NCBI GenBank assembly: GCA_036555065.1
Contig: DATBLZ010000107.1
Location: 1-31,873, forward strand
Reading direction: 5' to 3'
Source: DATBLZ01 sp036555065
GTDB taxonomy: Bacteria > Pseudomonadota > Gammaproteobacteria > Steroidobacterales > Rariloculaceae
Length of the DNA: 31,873 nt
Below the pieces are notes generated by a model. That model did not search any database, had not been told where the DNA came from, and saw only the letters and a list, made by a program, of their open reading frames with translations. Both the position numbers and the translations under genes were made by a program. Position 1 is the stretch's first letter. Each line of letters begins with the position of its first letter. Shown here one piece after another: positions 1 through 7,886 of the stretch.

Positions 1-15
1 CGCGCACGGACCGTC

Positions 16-813
16 TCAAGGCTTCCCGGGCTGCTGCGAGCACGTGTCCTGCACGAGCTCGACGTCGGGCGTGTAGAGCCAAGTCTTGGTGATGACGAGC
101 GGCTGCGTGAACATCATGGGATCCGTGAGCGTGAACGTGAGCTCGAGCCGGCGCGGGTTGTCGCGAAGCGTATATCGCTCGACGGCCGTGAGGTCGCCGC
201 TGTGGCCCGCCTGCGATGAATCGGAGATCAAGTCCGGCGTCACGACGGCGGACTCGACGATGAGCTCGCCGTTCTCGATGCGCCCGACCGAGTGGCCGAG
301 CAAGCTCGGTGTGCGCTGTAGGGGATGCGCCCGGCCGTCCATGTAGATAGGGCGAAACAACGACCACTCCTCGTAGCGGACGAGCAGGTGCTCGCCGTCG
401 CGGCTGATCTGCATCGGCAGAGGGTTCGTTATCTCGCGAACGAAGCCGTAGGGCTGGCAATTGAGAAACTTCGGGTCGTCCTCCGGCTTGTTCGCTGCTC
501 GAACTTGCCGGCCGAGCGGCGTCATCGTCGCCTCGAATGCGGCGAGCCAGGCCGCGCTCGCCTCGCCGGACAATGCCATGCTCGGGCGGCTGTCGTTCGC
601 GGGGTCCGCGAGCAGCGCGCTCAACTGGTTGTAGAAGTCGAGCGGGCACCCGACGAAGCACATGAGATCGGCGAACGTCCAGTACTCGTTGTCTTGCGTC
701 GTGAACACGCCGCTCCAGACGCCGAGAAACGGCTCGGCCGGATCGTTCGACTGGGCCGTTGCGCCGAGCGGCCACGCGGCGAGCGCGCCGACGAGGAGTT
801 GGACCGCTCTCAT
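16..813 (-). CDS. Secreted protein of unknown function, partner of the DUF6152 gene
   Basis: A 265-residue protein with a clear Sec signal peptide (residues 1 to about 20, ending in ALAAWPLGATAQS). I do not recognise a named domain. The mature part has an early LGVWSG motif, four cysteines in the N-terminal half and end (DLMCFVGC, LNCQPYG, QDTCSQQ), and a stretch RPIYMDGRAHP followed by a beta-rich region (GRIENGELIVES, ERYTLRDNPRRLELTFTL) that looks like a small periplasmic beta-sandwich or lipocalin-like fold; this last point is inference. The ATG overlaps the stop codon of the upstream DUF6152 gene as ATGA, so the two are almost certainly translated together and likely act in the same periplasmic process. 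Cysteines could form disulfides after export. Function unknown. Confidence 0.8.
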   Translation of the reverse strand: MRAVQLLVGALAAWPLGATAQSNDPAEPFLGVWSGVFTTQDNEYWTFADLMCFVGCPLDFYNQLSALLADPANDSRPSMALSGEASAAWLAAFEATMTPLGRQVRAANKPEDDPKFLNCQPYGFVREITNPLPMQISRDGEHLLVRYEEWSLFRPIYMDGRAHPLQRTPSLLGHSVGRIENGELIVESAVVTPDLISDSSQAGHSGDLTAVERYTLRDNPRRLELTFTLTDPMMFTQPLVITKTWLYTPDVELVQDTCSQQPGKP

Positions 814-1226
814 TCTGGGCGCCGCCGTCGCGTGTCGAATTCGTTGTACTTGATGTCCTCGGTGAACCGCTCGGTGCCGTCGGGCAGCGTCATGTACTCC
901 ATGTGAATGAGCTTCGAAGCCGCGTCGCGGGGCGGGTGGCCGCGGATGATGACCTTATCGCCGGGTTTGAGCTCATCGCCCGTCCAACCCACGCGCAGCA
1001 ACTGCGTCCGCGAGCCGCCCTCCGCGAGCCAGTGCTCGATCGTGCCGTTGTTGTCGACGTCGAAATAGATGCGCATATGTGGGTTGCCGAGTTGATACTC
1101 GGTGACGATGCCCTCGACCGTGATCTCTTTGGTCAGGTCGTAGAGCATCGCGGGCGAATGATGCGCCGACGCCTGCATCAGCGGTGCCGCGCCGAGGATC
1201 AGACACACACACATTTTAATCCGCAT
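810..1226 (-). CDS. DUF6152 family secreted protein
   Basis: A 138-residue exported protein. Signal peptide at residues 1-21 ends in A19-S20-A21, a good signal peptidase I site, after which the mature chain would begin with His22-His23-Ser-Pro. The AHHS motif after the signal is characteristic of the DUF6152 family as I know it. The rest is a compact beta-rich domain: ITVEGIVTEYQLGNPHMRIYFDV, a WLAEGGSR segment, and LKPGDKVIIRGHPPRDA, which resembles an OB-like barrel. No catalytic function is established for the family to my knowledge. It is the first gene of a two-gene operon with the secreted protein downstream (ATGA overlap). An N-terminal His-His could bind metal; that is inference. About 100 bases upstream are free of genes. 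Confidence 0.85.
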   Translation of the reverse strand: MRIKMCVCLILGAAPLMQASAHHSPAMLYDLTKEITVEGIVTEYQLGNPHMRIYFDVDNNGTIEHWLAEGGSRTQLLRVGWTGDELKPGDKVIIRGHPPRDAASKLIHMEYMTLPDGTERFTEDIKYNEFDTRRRRPE

Positions 1227-1327
1227 GACGGTTCTCCGCCGCGACTCTGATCGCTGCCGCGGCTATGGTAGCCGGGCGCGGCTGCCGCCGATAGAGACGC
1301 GCGGTGCGGCGCTGCGATGAGGGGTGC

Positions 1328-1903
1328 CTAGCGCCAACGCTTCCCGAGGATCCACGCGACGAGGCTCCAGCGCGTGCCGCGAGTAACTGGGGTCACGCGG
1401 TGTAGCATGAAGCTCGGAAAGATGAGGAATGCGCCCCTGGTTCTATCGAGCTTTGTCGGTGCGTTGCCGTACAAGAGCTCGAGGTCCCCGCCGTCATAGT
1501 CCGCGGAGTTGGAGAGCTGGACCGAGATCGACAGCTTCCGCTGCGGCTTGGCCGGCCCGAAGTCGTAGTGCCAATCGTAGAAGCCGCTCTCGGCGCTGTC
1601 GTAACGCGCGACCTGAACGTTCGGTTCCGTGCCGGCCACGTCGACATCGAAGCACTGGGCATTGCACACCTGCACGGCGGCCCACAACCGATTGTAGAGC
1701 CAGGCGTATTTTTGCTCCGGACCGAGGAACACGACACGCGAGCGCCGGAGGCTCGCGTCCGTGTTGCCGTAGCTGAGCTTCCCCTCGGTGAGCAGCGGAG
1801 CGTGCTCGGCGATCAGCCAATCCATCTCCTGCGCGGTCAGAAAGTTCTGCGCCGTCGCGTACGGCTGGAAGAGAGACAGCTCCTGCTCTTTTGTCGTGGC
1901 CAT
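1328..1903 (-). CDS. 2-oxoglutarate/Fe(II)-dependent prolyl-4-hydroxylase-like oxygenase
   Basis: A 191-residue cytosolic protein of the prolyl 4-hydroxylase/PKHD branch of 2OG-Fe(II) oxygenases. The iron triad is visible as His112-x-Asp114 in YDWHYDFG and His168 in SFMLHRVTPV; Arg178 in RGTRWSLVAWILG is the expected 2-oxoglutarate carboxylate ligand, ten residues after the distal His as usual. DGGDLELLYG is the typical turn before the second half of the jelly roll. The length equals the catalytic core alone, with no extra domain. Enzymes of this fold hydroxylate proline or other residues in proteins or small molecules; the substrate cannot be deduced here. The ATG at 1903 is supported by MATTKEQELSLFQP, which leads directly into the fold. 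It is transcribed divergently from the serine hydrolase gene at 2035. Confidence 0.85.
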   Translation of the reverse strand: MATTKEQELSLFQPYATAQNFLTAQEMDWLIAEHAPLLTEGKLSYGNTDASLRRSRVVFLGPEQKYAWLYNRLWAAVQVCNAQCFDVDVAGTEPNVQVARYDSAESGFYDWHYDFGPAKPQRKLSISVQLSNSADYDGGDLELLYGNAPTKLDRTRGAFLIFPSFMLHRVTPVTRGTRWSLVAWILGKRWR

Positions 1904-2034
1904 GGCGACAAAGAGCGTACCCGAGCGCGCACCTCATCGCACGCACGCTCCCTCTCTAAAGCGCGATGGTGCACGCCCGGTCGGCTTGGCGCCTATGGTA
2001 GCCTTGCGTGACGACAGCCGATACTTAGAAAGCC

Positions 2035-3192
2035 GTGCCCGACTCGACCCCCGGTCTCGATCCCGACCGTTTGTTGCACCTCAAAGCCGCTATCGAAGCG
2101 GACATCGCGGCGCGGCGCTATTTCGGCGCCGTCATCACGGTTGCGCGCCACGGCCGGCTCGGGCTCGAGGCGCACCTAGGCTTCGGCGACGAGCACGGCA
2201 CGCTACCGCTCGCGCAGAACTCCGTCTTCTCGCTCTTCTCGCTGACCAAAGCGTTCACGAACGTCCTCGCCTTTCGCGCGATCGAGCTCGGCCAATTCGC
2301 GCTCACGACGCGCGTCAGCGAGATCATTCCCGAGTTTCGGGGCGGCATGCGCGAGACCGTGACGTTCTTTCATCTGCTCACGCATTCATCGGGCCTGCCG
2401 CCCGTGTGGATCCCGAAGGCCGGCATGTACATCGATCGACTCGACGAAATCATTGCCGCCATTTGCGCAAACATCCGCTCGCTCGAGCCGCCGGGCGAGC
2501 GCGTGCACTACTCCCCGCTCGTGAACCACGCGCTCATGGGCGAAGCCGTCCGGCGCACGGACCCGAAACATAGGAGCTACCGCCAACTGTTGCAGGACGA
2601 AGTGCTGACGCCGCTCGGCATGCGCGACACCGCGATCGGGCTGCGCAAGGATCTCGCCGCGCGGCACATCTTCCCGGACTTTCGCGGCAAGCCGCCGCAG
2701 GAGCACTTAGGAAGCAGCAACTTGGGCCCCCAGGGCGCCTTCAAAGAGGAGCACGCCGAGATGCCGTGGGTCGGCGCCGTGTCGACGGTCCCGGACCTCT
2801 TTCGCTTCGCCGAGATGCTGCGTCTCGGCGGCACGCTCGAGGGGGTCCGGATCGTCTCGCGCGCGATGCTCGAGCTCGCGACGCGCAATTGGACCGGTGA
2901 CAAACCCAACGAGCTCTACAAGAGCGTCGCGATCAACCACGGCTGGGAACCGTATCCGGCTTACATTGGCTTGGGCTTCGCGTTGCGCGGCGAAAAGGTC
3001 TGCCCGAGCCTCTACGGCACGCTGACCTCGCCGCGCACCTTCGGCAACTACGGCTCCGGCAGCACGTTGTTTTGGGTCGATCCCGTGCTCGACATGACGT
3101 TCGCTTTCCTCTCGGCCGGCATCATGCAGCAGGCGCCGAACATCGAGCGCTTTCAGCGCTTGTCCGACATCGCGGTTTCTGCGGCTCTCTGA
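2035..3192 (+). CDS. Serine hydrolase of the beta-lactamase/PBP4-like family
   Basis: A 385-residue member of the class C beta-lactamase-like hydrolases (Pfam beta-lactamase; includes EstB-type esterases, D-aminopeptidases and LACTB). The nucleophile motif SxxK is Ser69-Leu-Thr-Lys72. The second motif is Tyr159-Ser-Pro, with Pro where Asn is common in true class C beta-lactamases. The third region, FGNYGSGSTLFWVDP near the C-terminus, aligns with the usual FGHGGxGG-type stretch but lacks its histidine. No signal peptide is seen, which argues against a periplasmic beta-lactamase and for an intracellular esterase or peptidase. The start is GTG. An AmpG-like permease follows 12 bases downstream behind a strong GAGGGGG ribosome site, so both are probably one transcript. 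Substrate unknown. Confidence 0.85.
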   Translation: MPDSTPGLDPDRLLHLKAAIEADIAARRYFGAVITVARHGRLGLEAHLGFGDEHGTLPLAQNSVFSLFSLTKAFTNVLAFRAIELGQFALTTRVSEIIPEFRGGMRETVTFFHLLTHSSGLPPVWIPKAGMYIDRLDEIIAAICANIRSLEPPGERVHYSPLVNHALMGEAVRRTDPKHRSYRQLLQDEVLTPLGMRDTAIGLRKDLAARHIFPDFRGKPPQEHLGSSNLGPQGAFKEEHAEMPWVGAVSTVPDLFRFAEMLRLGGTLEGVRIVSRAMLELATRNWTGDKPNELYKSVAINHGWEPYPAYIGLGFALRGEKVCPSLYGTLTSPRTFGNYGSGSTLFWVDPVLDMTFAFLSAGIMQQAPNIERFQRLSDIAVSAAL

Positions 3193-3204
3193 GGGGGTAG
3201 CGCG

Positions 3205-4533
3205 ATGAGACTGATCCTCGCCGACAGCCGCGCGCTGCGATTCTTCTCTTTCACCGTGTTCTATATCGCCCAGGGCTTGCCGTTCGGCCTCGTGAACATC
3301 GCGCTGCCGGCCTATTTGGCCGCGCAAGGCGTCTCCAACGGAGCCATCGGTTCGTTCATCGGCATCGCGTCGCTGCCGTGGACGTTCAAGTTGCTTGCCG
3401 GGCCCATGATGGACCGTTTCTATTACCTTGCGATGGGACGCCGCCGACCGTGGGTCATCGTGGCGCAGGTATGCCTCGTGTTGACCGGCATCGCGTTCGC
3501 GTTCTTTCCGCAAGCACACGAGAACATCGCCCTGCTCACGGCGCTCTGCTTCCTGTTGAACTCTTTCGCCGCCGCCCAGGACGTCGCCGTCGACGGCATG
3601 GCCATCGACGTGCTGCCGCCCGAGGAGCACGGCAGGGCCAACGCTTTCATGGCGTTCGGTCAAGTAGCCGGCATCAGCGGGTCGGGCATCATCGCCGGCT
3701 TCGCACTGCTCCACTTCGGCATGCTCGGCGTCGCGCTGATGCTGATGCTCGGCTTCGGCCTCATTCTTCTCTGGTGCATCGCCGTGCGCGAGCGCGCGGG
3801 CGAGAAGTTGCTGCCCTGGACCGAGGGCCGCGCGACAGAGCGGTCGATCGAGCTGCGCGCGACGAATTGGATCGGCATCGCCCGCGACCTCTGGGGGGCA
3901 TTGGTTCTGCCGGCAAGCCTGTTGCTCGCCGTCGTCGCGTTCCTGTTCCGGTTCGCCAACGTCATCTGGACCACGGAGGCACCGGCGGTCGTCGTGCAGC
4001 AGCTCGGCTACTCAATGACCGATTATTCTTCGTGGACATCGGTGGCGAGCTTCATCGCGGCGATGGCCGGGTTGCTCGTCGGTCTTTATATCGACCGCAA
4101 AGGCTTGAAGCTTCTTTACGGCAGCGCGCTGCTGCTTTATGGATTGCTCGCCGTCGCGGTCGGGCTGCTCGAGCCCGCGTGGTCCTCCCCGGTATTTCTG
4201 TTGAGCGTCCTCTTCTTGCAAGCCTTCATCTACCAGGGCGTGTTCGTGAGCTTCATCGCGACGAGCATGAACCTGTGTTGGGTCAAGGTGTCCGCAACCC
4301 AGTTTGCGATCTACATGGCGTTCGCCAACTTAGGGATCACGCTCGGCGGCATCGCGATGGGCCCCCTCTCGTTGCGGCTCGCCCACAACGGGATATTCAT
4401 TCTTATCGGGCTCGCGTTCTTCGTGGCAGTTGCGCTGCTCTGGAAGGCTAACCTGTCGGCCCACCGGGAGCGAATCGCGGTTCTGGCGCGCAGCGACGCC
4501 GGACGCGCGCGCCCGGATTTCGCGACGCGCTGA
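3205..4533 (+). CDS. AmpG-like major facilitator superfamily permease
   Basis: A 442-residue integral membrane protein with about twelve hydrophobic helices. The N-terminal half has the hallmarks of the AmpG/acetyl-CoA transporter branch of the MFS: GLPFG (24-28), LPWTFK (57-62) with GPMMDR just after, GRRRPW (78-83), and QDVAVDG (125-131) in helix 4. AmpG itself imports anhydro-muropeptides for peptidoglycan recycling; relatives carry other cargo, so the substrate here is a guess. The ATG is preceded by GAGGGGG at a suitable distance and lies 12 bases after the serine hydrolase stop, which suggests uptake of a compound and its hydrolysis in the cytoplasm. The last 25 residues are hydrophilic and Arg-rich. 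Confidence 0.87.
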   Translation: MRLILADSRALRFFSFTVFYIAQGLPFGLVNIALPAYLAAQGVSNGAIGSFIGIASLPWTFKLLAGPMMDRFYYLAMGRRRPWVIVAQVCLVLTGIAFAFFPQAHENIALLTALCFLLNSFAAAQDVAVDGMAIDVLPPEEHGRANAFMAFGQVAGISGSGIIAGFALLHFGMLGVALMLMLGFGLILLWCIAVRERAGEKLLPWTEGRATERSIELRATNWIGIARDLWGALVLPASLLLAVVAFLFRFANVIWTTEAPAVVVQQLGYSMTDYSSWTSVASFIAAMAGLLVGLYIDRKGLKLLYGSALLLYGLLAVAVGLLEPAWSSPVFLLSVLFLQAFIYQGVFVSFIATSMNLCWVKVSATQFAIYMAFANLGITLGGIAMGPLSLRLAHNGIFILIGLAFFVAVALLWKANLSAHRERIAVLARSDAGRARPDFATR

Positions 4534-4616
4534 ACCTGCTGGGACTGAGAAACACGTCCCACCGATACGCGGGAAATTGCCGACAATGCGCTAACCAATA
4601 GCTCCGGGGACCGCCA

Positions 4617-6521
4617 GTGGAGCCCATCCGGATCGCGATCCAATTCACGGTAGCAGATTGGCGAGCGTATCAACGTGCCTGCGCCGCGCGCTGGCAGCCC
4701 CGCGAGTCGGCGCTTCGTCAATGGACGCACATCCTGCTGGTCGCCGCGGCCGCAGTGCTCCTGCTCTATGTGGCGAATCGCGCCGGGACGCCTGTCCATG
4801 GTTGGTCGATCGCACTAGGCGCCGGCATCGTCTTTCTGACCGGACTCATCAGCTCGCGGCTGGCCATGAAGCGTGTCGTACCCGATCCCGACGGCAAGTT
4901 CTTCGAGCCGCACGAGTGCGCGCTCGAGGCCGGCGGCGTGCGCTCGACGAGCGCGAACTCGAGCTCGTTCATGGCGTGGAGTTGCGTCCAAGAAGTGACG
5001 TTCACGGACGAGCATTTGTTCTTGTGGATAGATCGCTTTCAGGCGCATATCGTTCCGGTCCACGCACTGCCGCCGGGCGTCACGCGCGCAAGCCTGTTCG
5101 ACGAGATACGCCGGCTCCAAAGTGCTGCGTCCGCGAGCGCACCGACGCCGGCGCAAGCGCCATCGATCACGAGCGCTCCCAGCGGCGAAGCCGCGCCCTC
5201 GAGCCCTTCCGGGAGTTGGCTCGTAACGATCGCGCATCTGCTCGCGCTGCGCGGGAAGCCCGGCGGGTCGCGGGCGGGGGCGAGCATGGTCGTCGCGGGC
5301 CTGACGCTCGCCACGTTAGGTGTCTGGATCGCCGTCGATTGGCTCAAGAGTCAGCCGAACCCGGAGTTCTACATCTACGGCGTCGCGGACCTGGCGTGGT
5401 ACGCGCTTGCCATGCTCGCGGTCGCCTATGTGATCGCGCGAGTCGCCTCGCCCCGGATCGGGTACGGGGCGGCGCTCGTGCTCGTGCTTACCGTTGCGCC
5501 GCTCATGATCGCAGCCGACTATGTAGTCGACTGGCACCTCGAGGGATGGTGGCGCGTCTTCGGTGTCGTCGTGGTCGTTCTCTACTTCATCGCGTACCTG
5601 ACGCGGGGAACGGCCGTATTCTCGGGGCGCCCCCAACGCATGGCCGCGGGCCTCGGTTTCCTCGCAAGCATCGGTTTGCTCGTGGCCACGGATCGGCTTT
5701 GGATCTATCCGTCGGTTTGGTATGCGGTCGACGACGAGTCGCAGATAGAGCCTGCGGCAATCGAGCCGTTGATTTTCTCGCAGCCCGCGCGCGTCGAGCG
5801 CGCTCTCGCGTCCGTCGAACCCGGCAACCCGGACGAAGTCGAGGTGTTCTTCCTCGGGTTCGCGGGATATGGCGAGCAGCGCGTATTCGCCGAGGAAATC
5901 GAATTGGCCGCCGACGTCGTCGGCGACCGTTACGGCGCGCACGCACGAACCCTGCTGCTTCTGAACGATGCCCGCGATCAAGAAAGCGCACCGCTCGCAA
6001 CGACGTCGACGCTGCGGTATGCGCTCGCCGGCATCGCAGCACGCATGGACGTCGACCAGGACATCCTCTTTCTCGCGCTGTCGTCTCACGGATCGCCCGA
6101 ATGGAGCATAGCCGTGACCAATGGGATGCTGCCGCTCACCGATCTGAGCGCGGAGGAGCTCAAGACGCTGCTCGATGAATCGGGAATCAAGTGGCGAATG
6201 CTGGCGATCTCCGCGTGCTACGCAGGCGGTTTCGTGGATGTTTTGCGAAACCCGAGCACGATCGTACTCGCCGCGGCAGCGCCGGATCGAACGTCTTTCG
6301 GTTGCTCCGACGACCGCGACCTCACTTACTTCGGCGAGGCGTTCTATCGTGACGCGCTCTCGAGACCCGTGCCGCTGCGTGAAGCCTTCGCGGCAGCTCA
6401 GGAGCTCATCGCACAGCGCGAGTCGACGGAAGGCGTTGCCGAGCGTTCCGAGCCCATGGCCTACTTCGGAGAGGAGCTCGAGGGCAGGCTCGAAGTGCTC
6501 GAGGCAGAGCGCCTGCAGTAG
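4617..6521 (+). CDS. Membrane protein with YcxB-like N-terminus and C13 family cysteine peptidase domain
   Basis: A 634-residue protein with three parts. Residues 1-165 resemble YcxB-like proteins: two membrane helices (about 36-53 and 63-82), then a cytosolic beta domain (FEPHECALEAGGVRS, SFMAWSCVQEVTFTDEHLFLW). A Pro/Ser/Ala-rich linker (168-200) leads to about five further helices (roughly 220-358). Residues 380-634 are a peptidase C13 (legumain/caspase clan CD) domain: FFLGFAGYGEQRVFAEEI, then LFLALSSHGS with catalytic His491 and MLAISACYAGGF with catalytic Cys534. The GTG start has a weak GGGGA upstream. It converges on ntrX with only 24 bases between stops. C13 enzymes cleave after Asn/Asp or act as transamidases; here the peptidase is tethered to the inner membrane. 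Its substrate is unknown. Confidence 0.82.
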   Translation: MEPIRIAIQFTVADWRAYQRACAARWQPRESALRQWTHILLVAAAAVLLLYVANRAGTPVHGWSIALGAGIVFLTGLISSRLAMKRVVPDPDGKFFEPHECALEAGGVRSTSANSSSFMAWSCVQEVTFTDEHLFLWIDRFQAHIVPVHALPPGVTRASLFDEIRRLQSAASASAPTPAQAPSITSAPSGEAAPSSPSGSWLVTIAHLLALRGKPGGSRAGASMVVAGLTLATLGVWIAVDWLKSQPNPEFYIYGVADLAWYALAMLAVAYVIARVASPRIGYGAALVLVLTVAPLMIAADYVVDWHLEGWWRVFGVVVVVLYFIAYLTRGTAVFSGRPQRMAAGLGFLASIGLLVATDRLWIYPSVWYAVDDESQIEPAAIEPLIFSQPARVERALASVEPGNPDEVEVFFLGFAGYGEQRVFAEEIELAADVVGDRYGAHARTLLLLNDARDQESAPLATTSTLRYALAGIAARMDVDQDILFLALSSHGSPEWSIAVTNGMLPLTDLSAEELKTLLDESGIKWRMLAISACYAGGFVDVLRNPSTIVLAAAAPDRTSFGCSDDRDLTYFGEAFYRDALSRPVPLREAFAAAQELIAQRESTEGVAERSEPMAYFGEELEGRLEVLEAERLQ

Positions 6522-6545
6522 CGCCCAGCAAGACGGCGGCGCAGG

Positions 6546-7886
6546 CTATTCGTCGGGGCCGGATTGGCGGAAATCGACGCCGAGCGAGCGCAGTTTTCGG
6601 TACAGATGCGTGCGCTCCATGCCGACGCGCTTCGCGAGCTGGCCGACTTTGCCGCCGCAGAGTATCAACTGCTGCTGGAGATACGCGCGCTCGAAATGCT
6701 CGCGCGCTTCGCGCAACGGCATCGCGAGCAGATCTTGCTTGACGAGCGGCTCGCCTGCCGTGCTGCTCGCGGCAAGCTGCGCTTCGACTTCGTTCAAGCC
6801 GATCTCCTCATCGCCGCCGAGAATCAGCAAACGCCTCACGACGCTCGTGAGCTCCCGCACGTTTCCGGGCCACGGATAATTGCGCAGCCGGTTCTGCGCC
6901 GCGATGCCGAAGCGACGAAACGGCAAGTGCTCCGAATCTACGAGGAGATCCGCGTAGTAGCGCAAGAGCTCGGGCACATCCTCGGGGTACTCACGCAACG
7001 GCGGCACGCGCACGACGACCGCGCCGAGCCGTGAGAGCAAGTCCACGCGCATGCCTTCGCTCTTGTCGAAGCCCGGAGGCGCGCTTGCGAGAACTCGCAC
7101 GTCGAAGGGTTGCTCGATCGACTCGCCGAGCGGCGTGAAATCTCCGCGCTCGAGCGCATTCAGCAGAATCTGTTGGGCGCGAGGCGATATCTCGTTCAAC
7201 GCCTCGATGAAAAGCACACCGCCGCGCGCGCGCGCGAACGCGCCGGGCTGGCCACGCGACCCGAGCAACCGTGCCTCGCTATCGGCTTCCGTGAGGTCCC
7301 CGCCGAGCACCGTCTCGAAGAGCCCCGCCGCGCGCGCGCTGTTGCTCTGCAGATATCGTGCGAAGAGGCCGCGGCCGGAGCCCGATTCACCCGTAAAAAG
7401 CACGTGTGTATCGTGCTGCGCGATCCGCGCGACTTGGTTGCGCAACTCTCGCAGCACCTGACTCTTGCCGACCGGCACGGCAACTGTCGCACCGAGCTGG
7501 TGCCGCGCGTCGCGCGCTCGGCGCGTCGACAGCGCTTTCTGGACCGTGCGCAATAGCTTCGTGAGGGAAACGGGCTTCTCTATAAAATCGAGCGCGCCGA
7601 GGCGCGTCGCCTCGACGGCCGTGTCGACGGTGCCGTGGCCCGACATCATGACGACGGGACCGAGCGGACCGTTCTGCGACCATTCCTTGAGCAGGGAGAT
7701 GCCGTCGGTATCCGGCATCCAAATATCGAGAAGCGTGAGGTCGTAGCTCTGCTCGCGGAGCGCCGCGCGGGCGTGCGCCGCATCCCCTGCCGTCGTGACT
7801 TCGTATCCCTCTTCGCTGAGTATCTCTTCGAGCAACTCGCGAATATTGGGCTCGTCGTCGACGACTAAGATGCGCGCACCATTCAC
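6546..7886 (-). CDS. ntrX: NtrX-type sigma-54 family response regulator with degenerate AAA+ motifs
   Basis: A 446-residue regulator with receiver (1-120, phosphoacceptor Asp54 in LLDIWMPD, Lys104 in EKPVS), AAA+ (about 138-375) and Fis-type helix-turn-helix (392-440, VGQLAKRVGMERTHLYRKL) domains. It follows ntrY with a GTGA start/stop overlap, which fixes the GTG start. The central domain departs from working sigma-54 activators in three places: Walker A reads GESGSGRG with Arg172 instead of Lys, the sigma-54 contact loop GAFTGA reads GAFARA (215-220), and Walker B reads GGVLFIEAL with Glu228-Ala229 instead of Asp-Glu. The WPGNVREL segment is intact. It can be predicted to bind DNA and receive phosphate from NtrY, but not to hydrolyse ATP or open sigma-54 promoters. 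It likely works as a conventional repressor or activator. Confidence 0.93.
   Translation of the reverse strand: MNGARILVVDDEPNIRELLEEILSEEGYEVTTAGDAAHARAALREQSYDLTLLDIWMPDTDGISLLKEWSQNGPLGPVVMMSGHGTVDTAVEATRLGALDFIEKPVSLTKLLRTVQKALSTRRARDARHQLGATVAVPVGKSQVLRELRNQVARIAQHDTHVLFTGESGSGRGLFARYLQSNSARAAGLFETVLGGDLTEADSEARLLGSRGQPGAFARARGGVLFIEALNEISPRAQQILLNALERGDFTPLGESIEQPFDVRVLASAPPGFDKSEGMRVDLLSRLGAVVVRVPPLREYPEDVPELLRYYADLLVDSEHLPFRRFGIAAQNRLRNYPWPGNVRELTSVVRRLLILGGDEEIGLNEVEAQLAASSTAGEPLVKQDLLAMPLREAREHFERAYLQQQLILCGGKVGQLAKRVGMERTHLYRKLRSLGVDFRQSGPDE

Noticed and set aside
1263..2002. An 11-base direct repeat CTATGGTAGCC at 1263 and 1992, upstream of two minus-strand genes
   Set aside because: It could contain a -10-like TACCAT on the minus strand, but no -35 is visible at either place and the distances to the starts differ; chance is a sufficient explanation.
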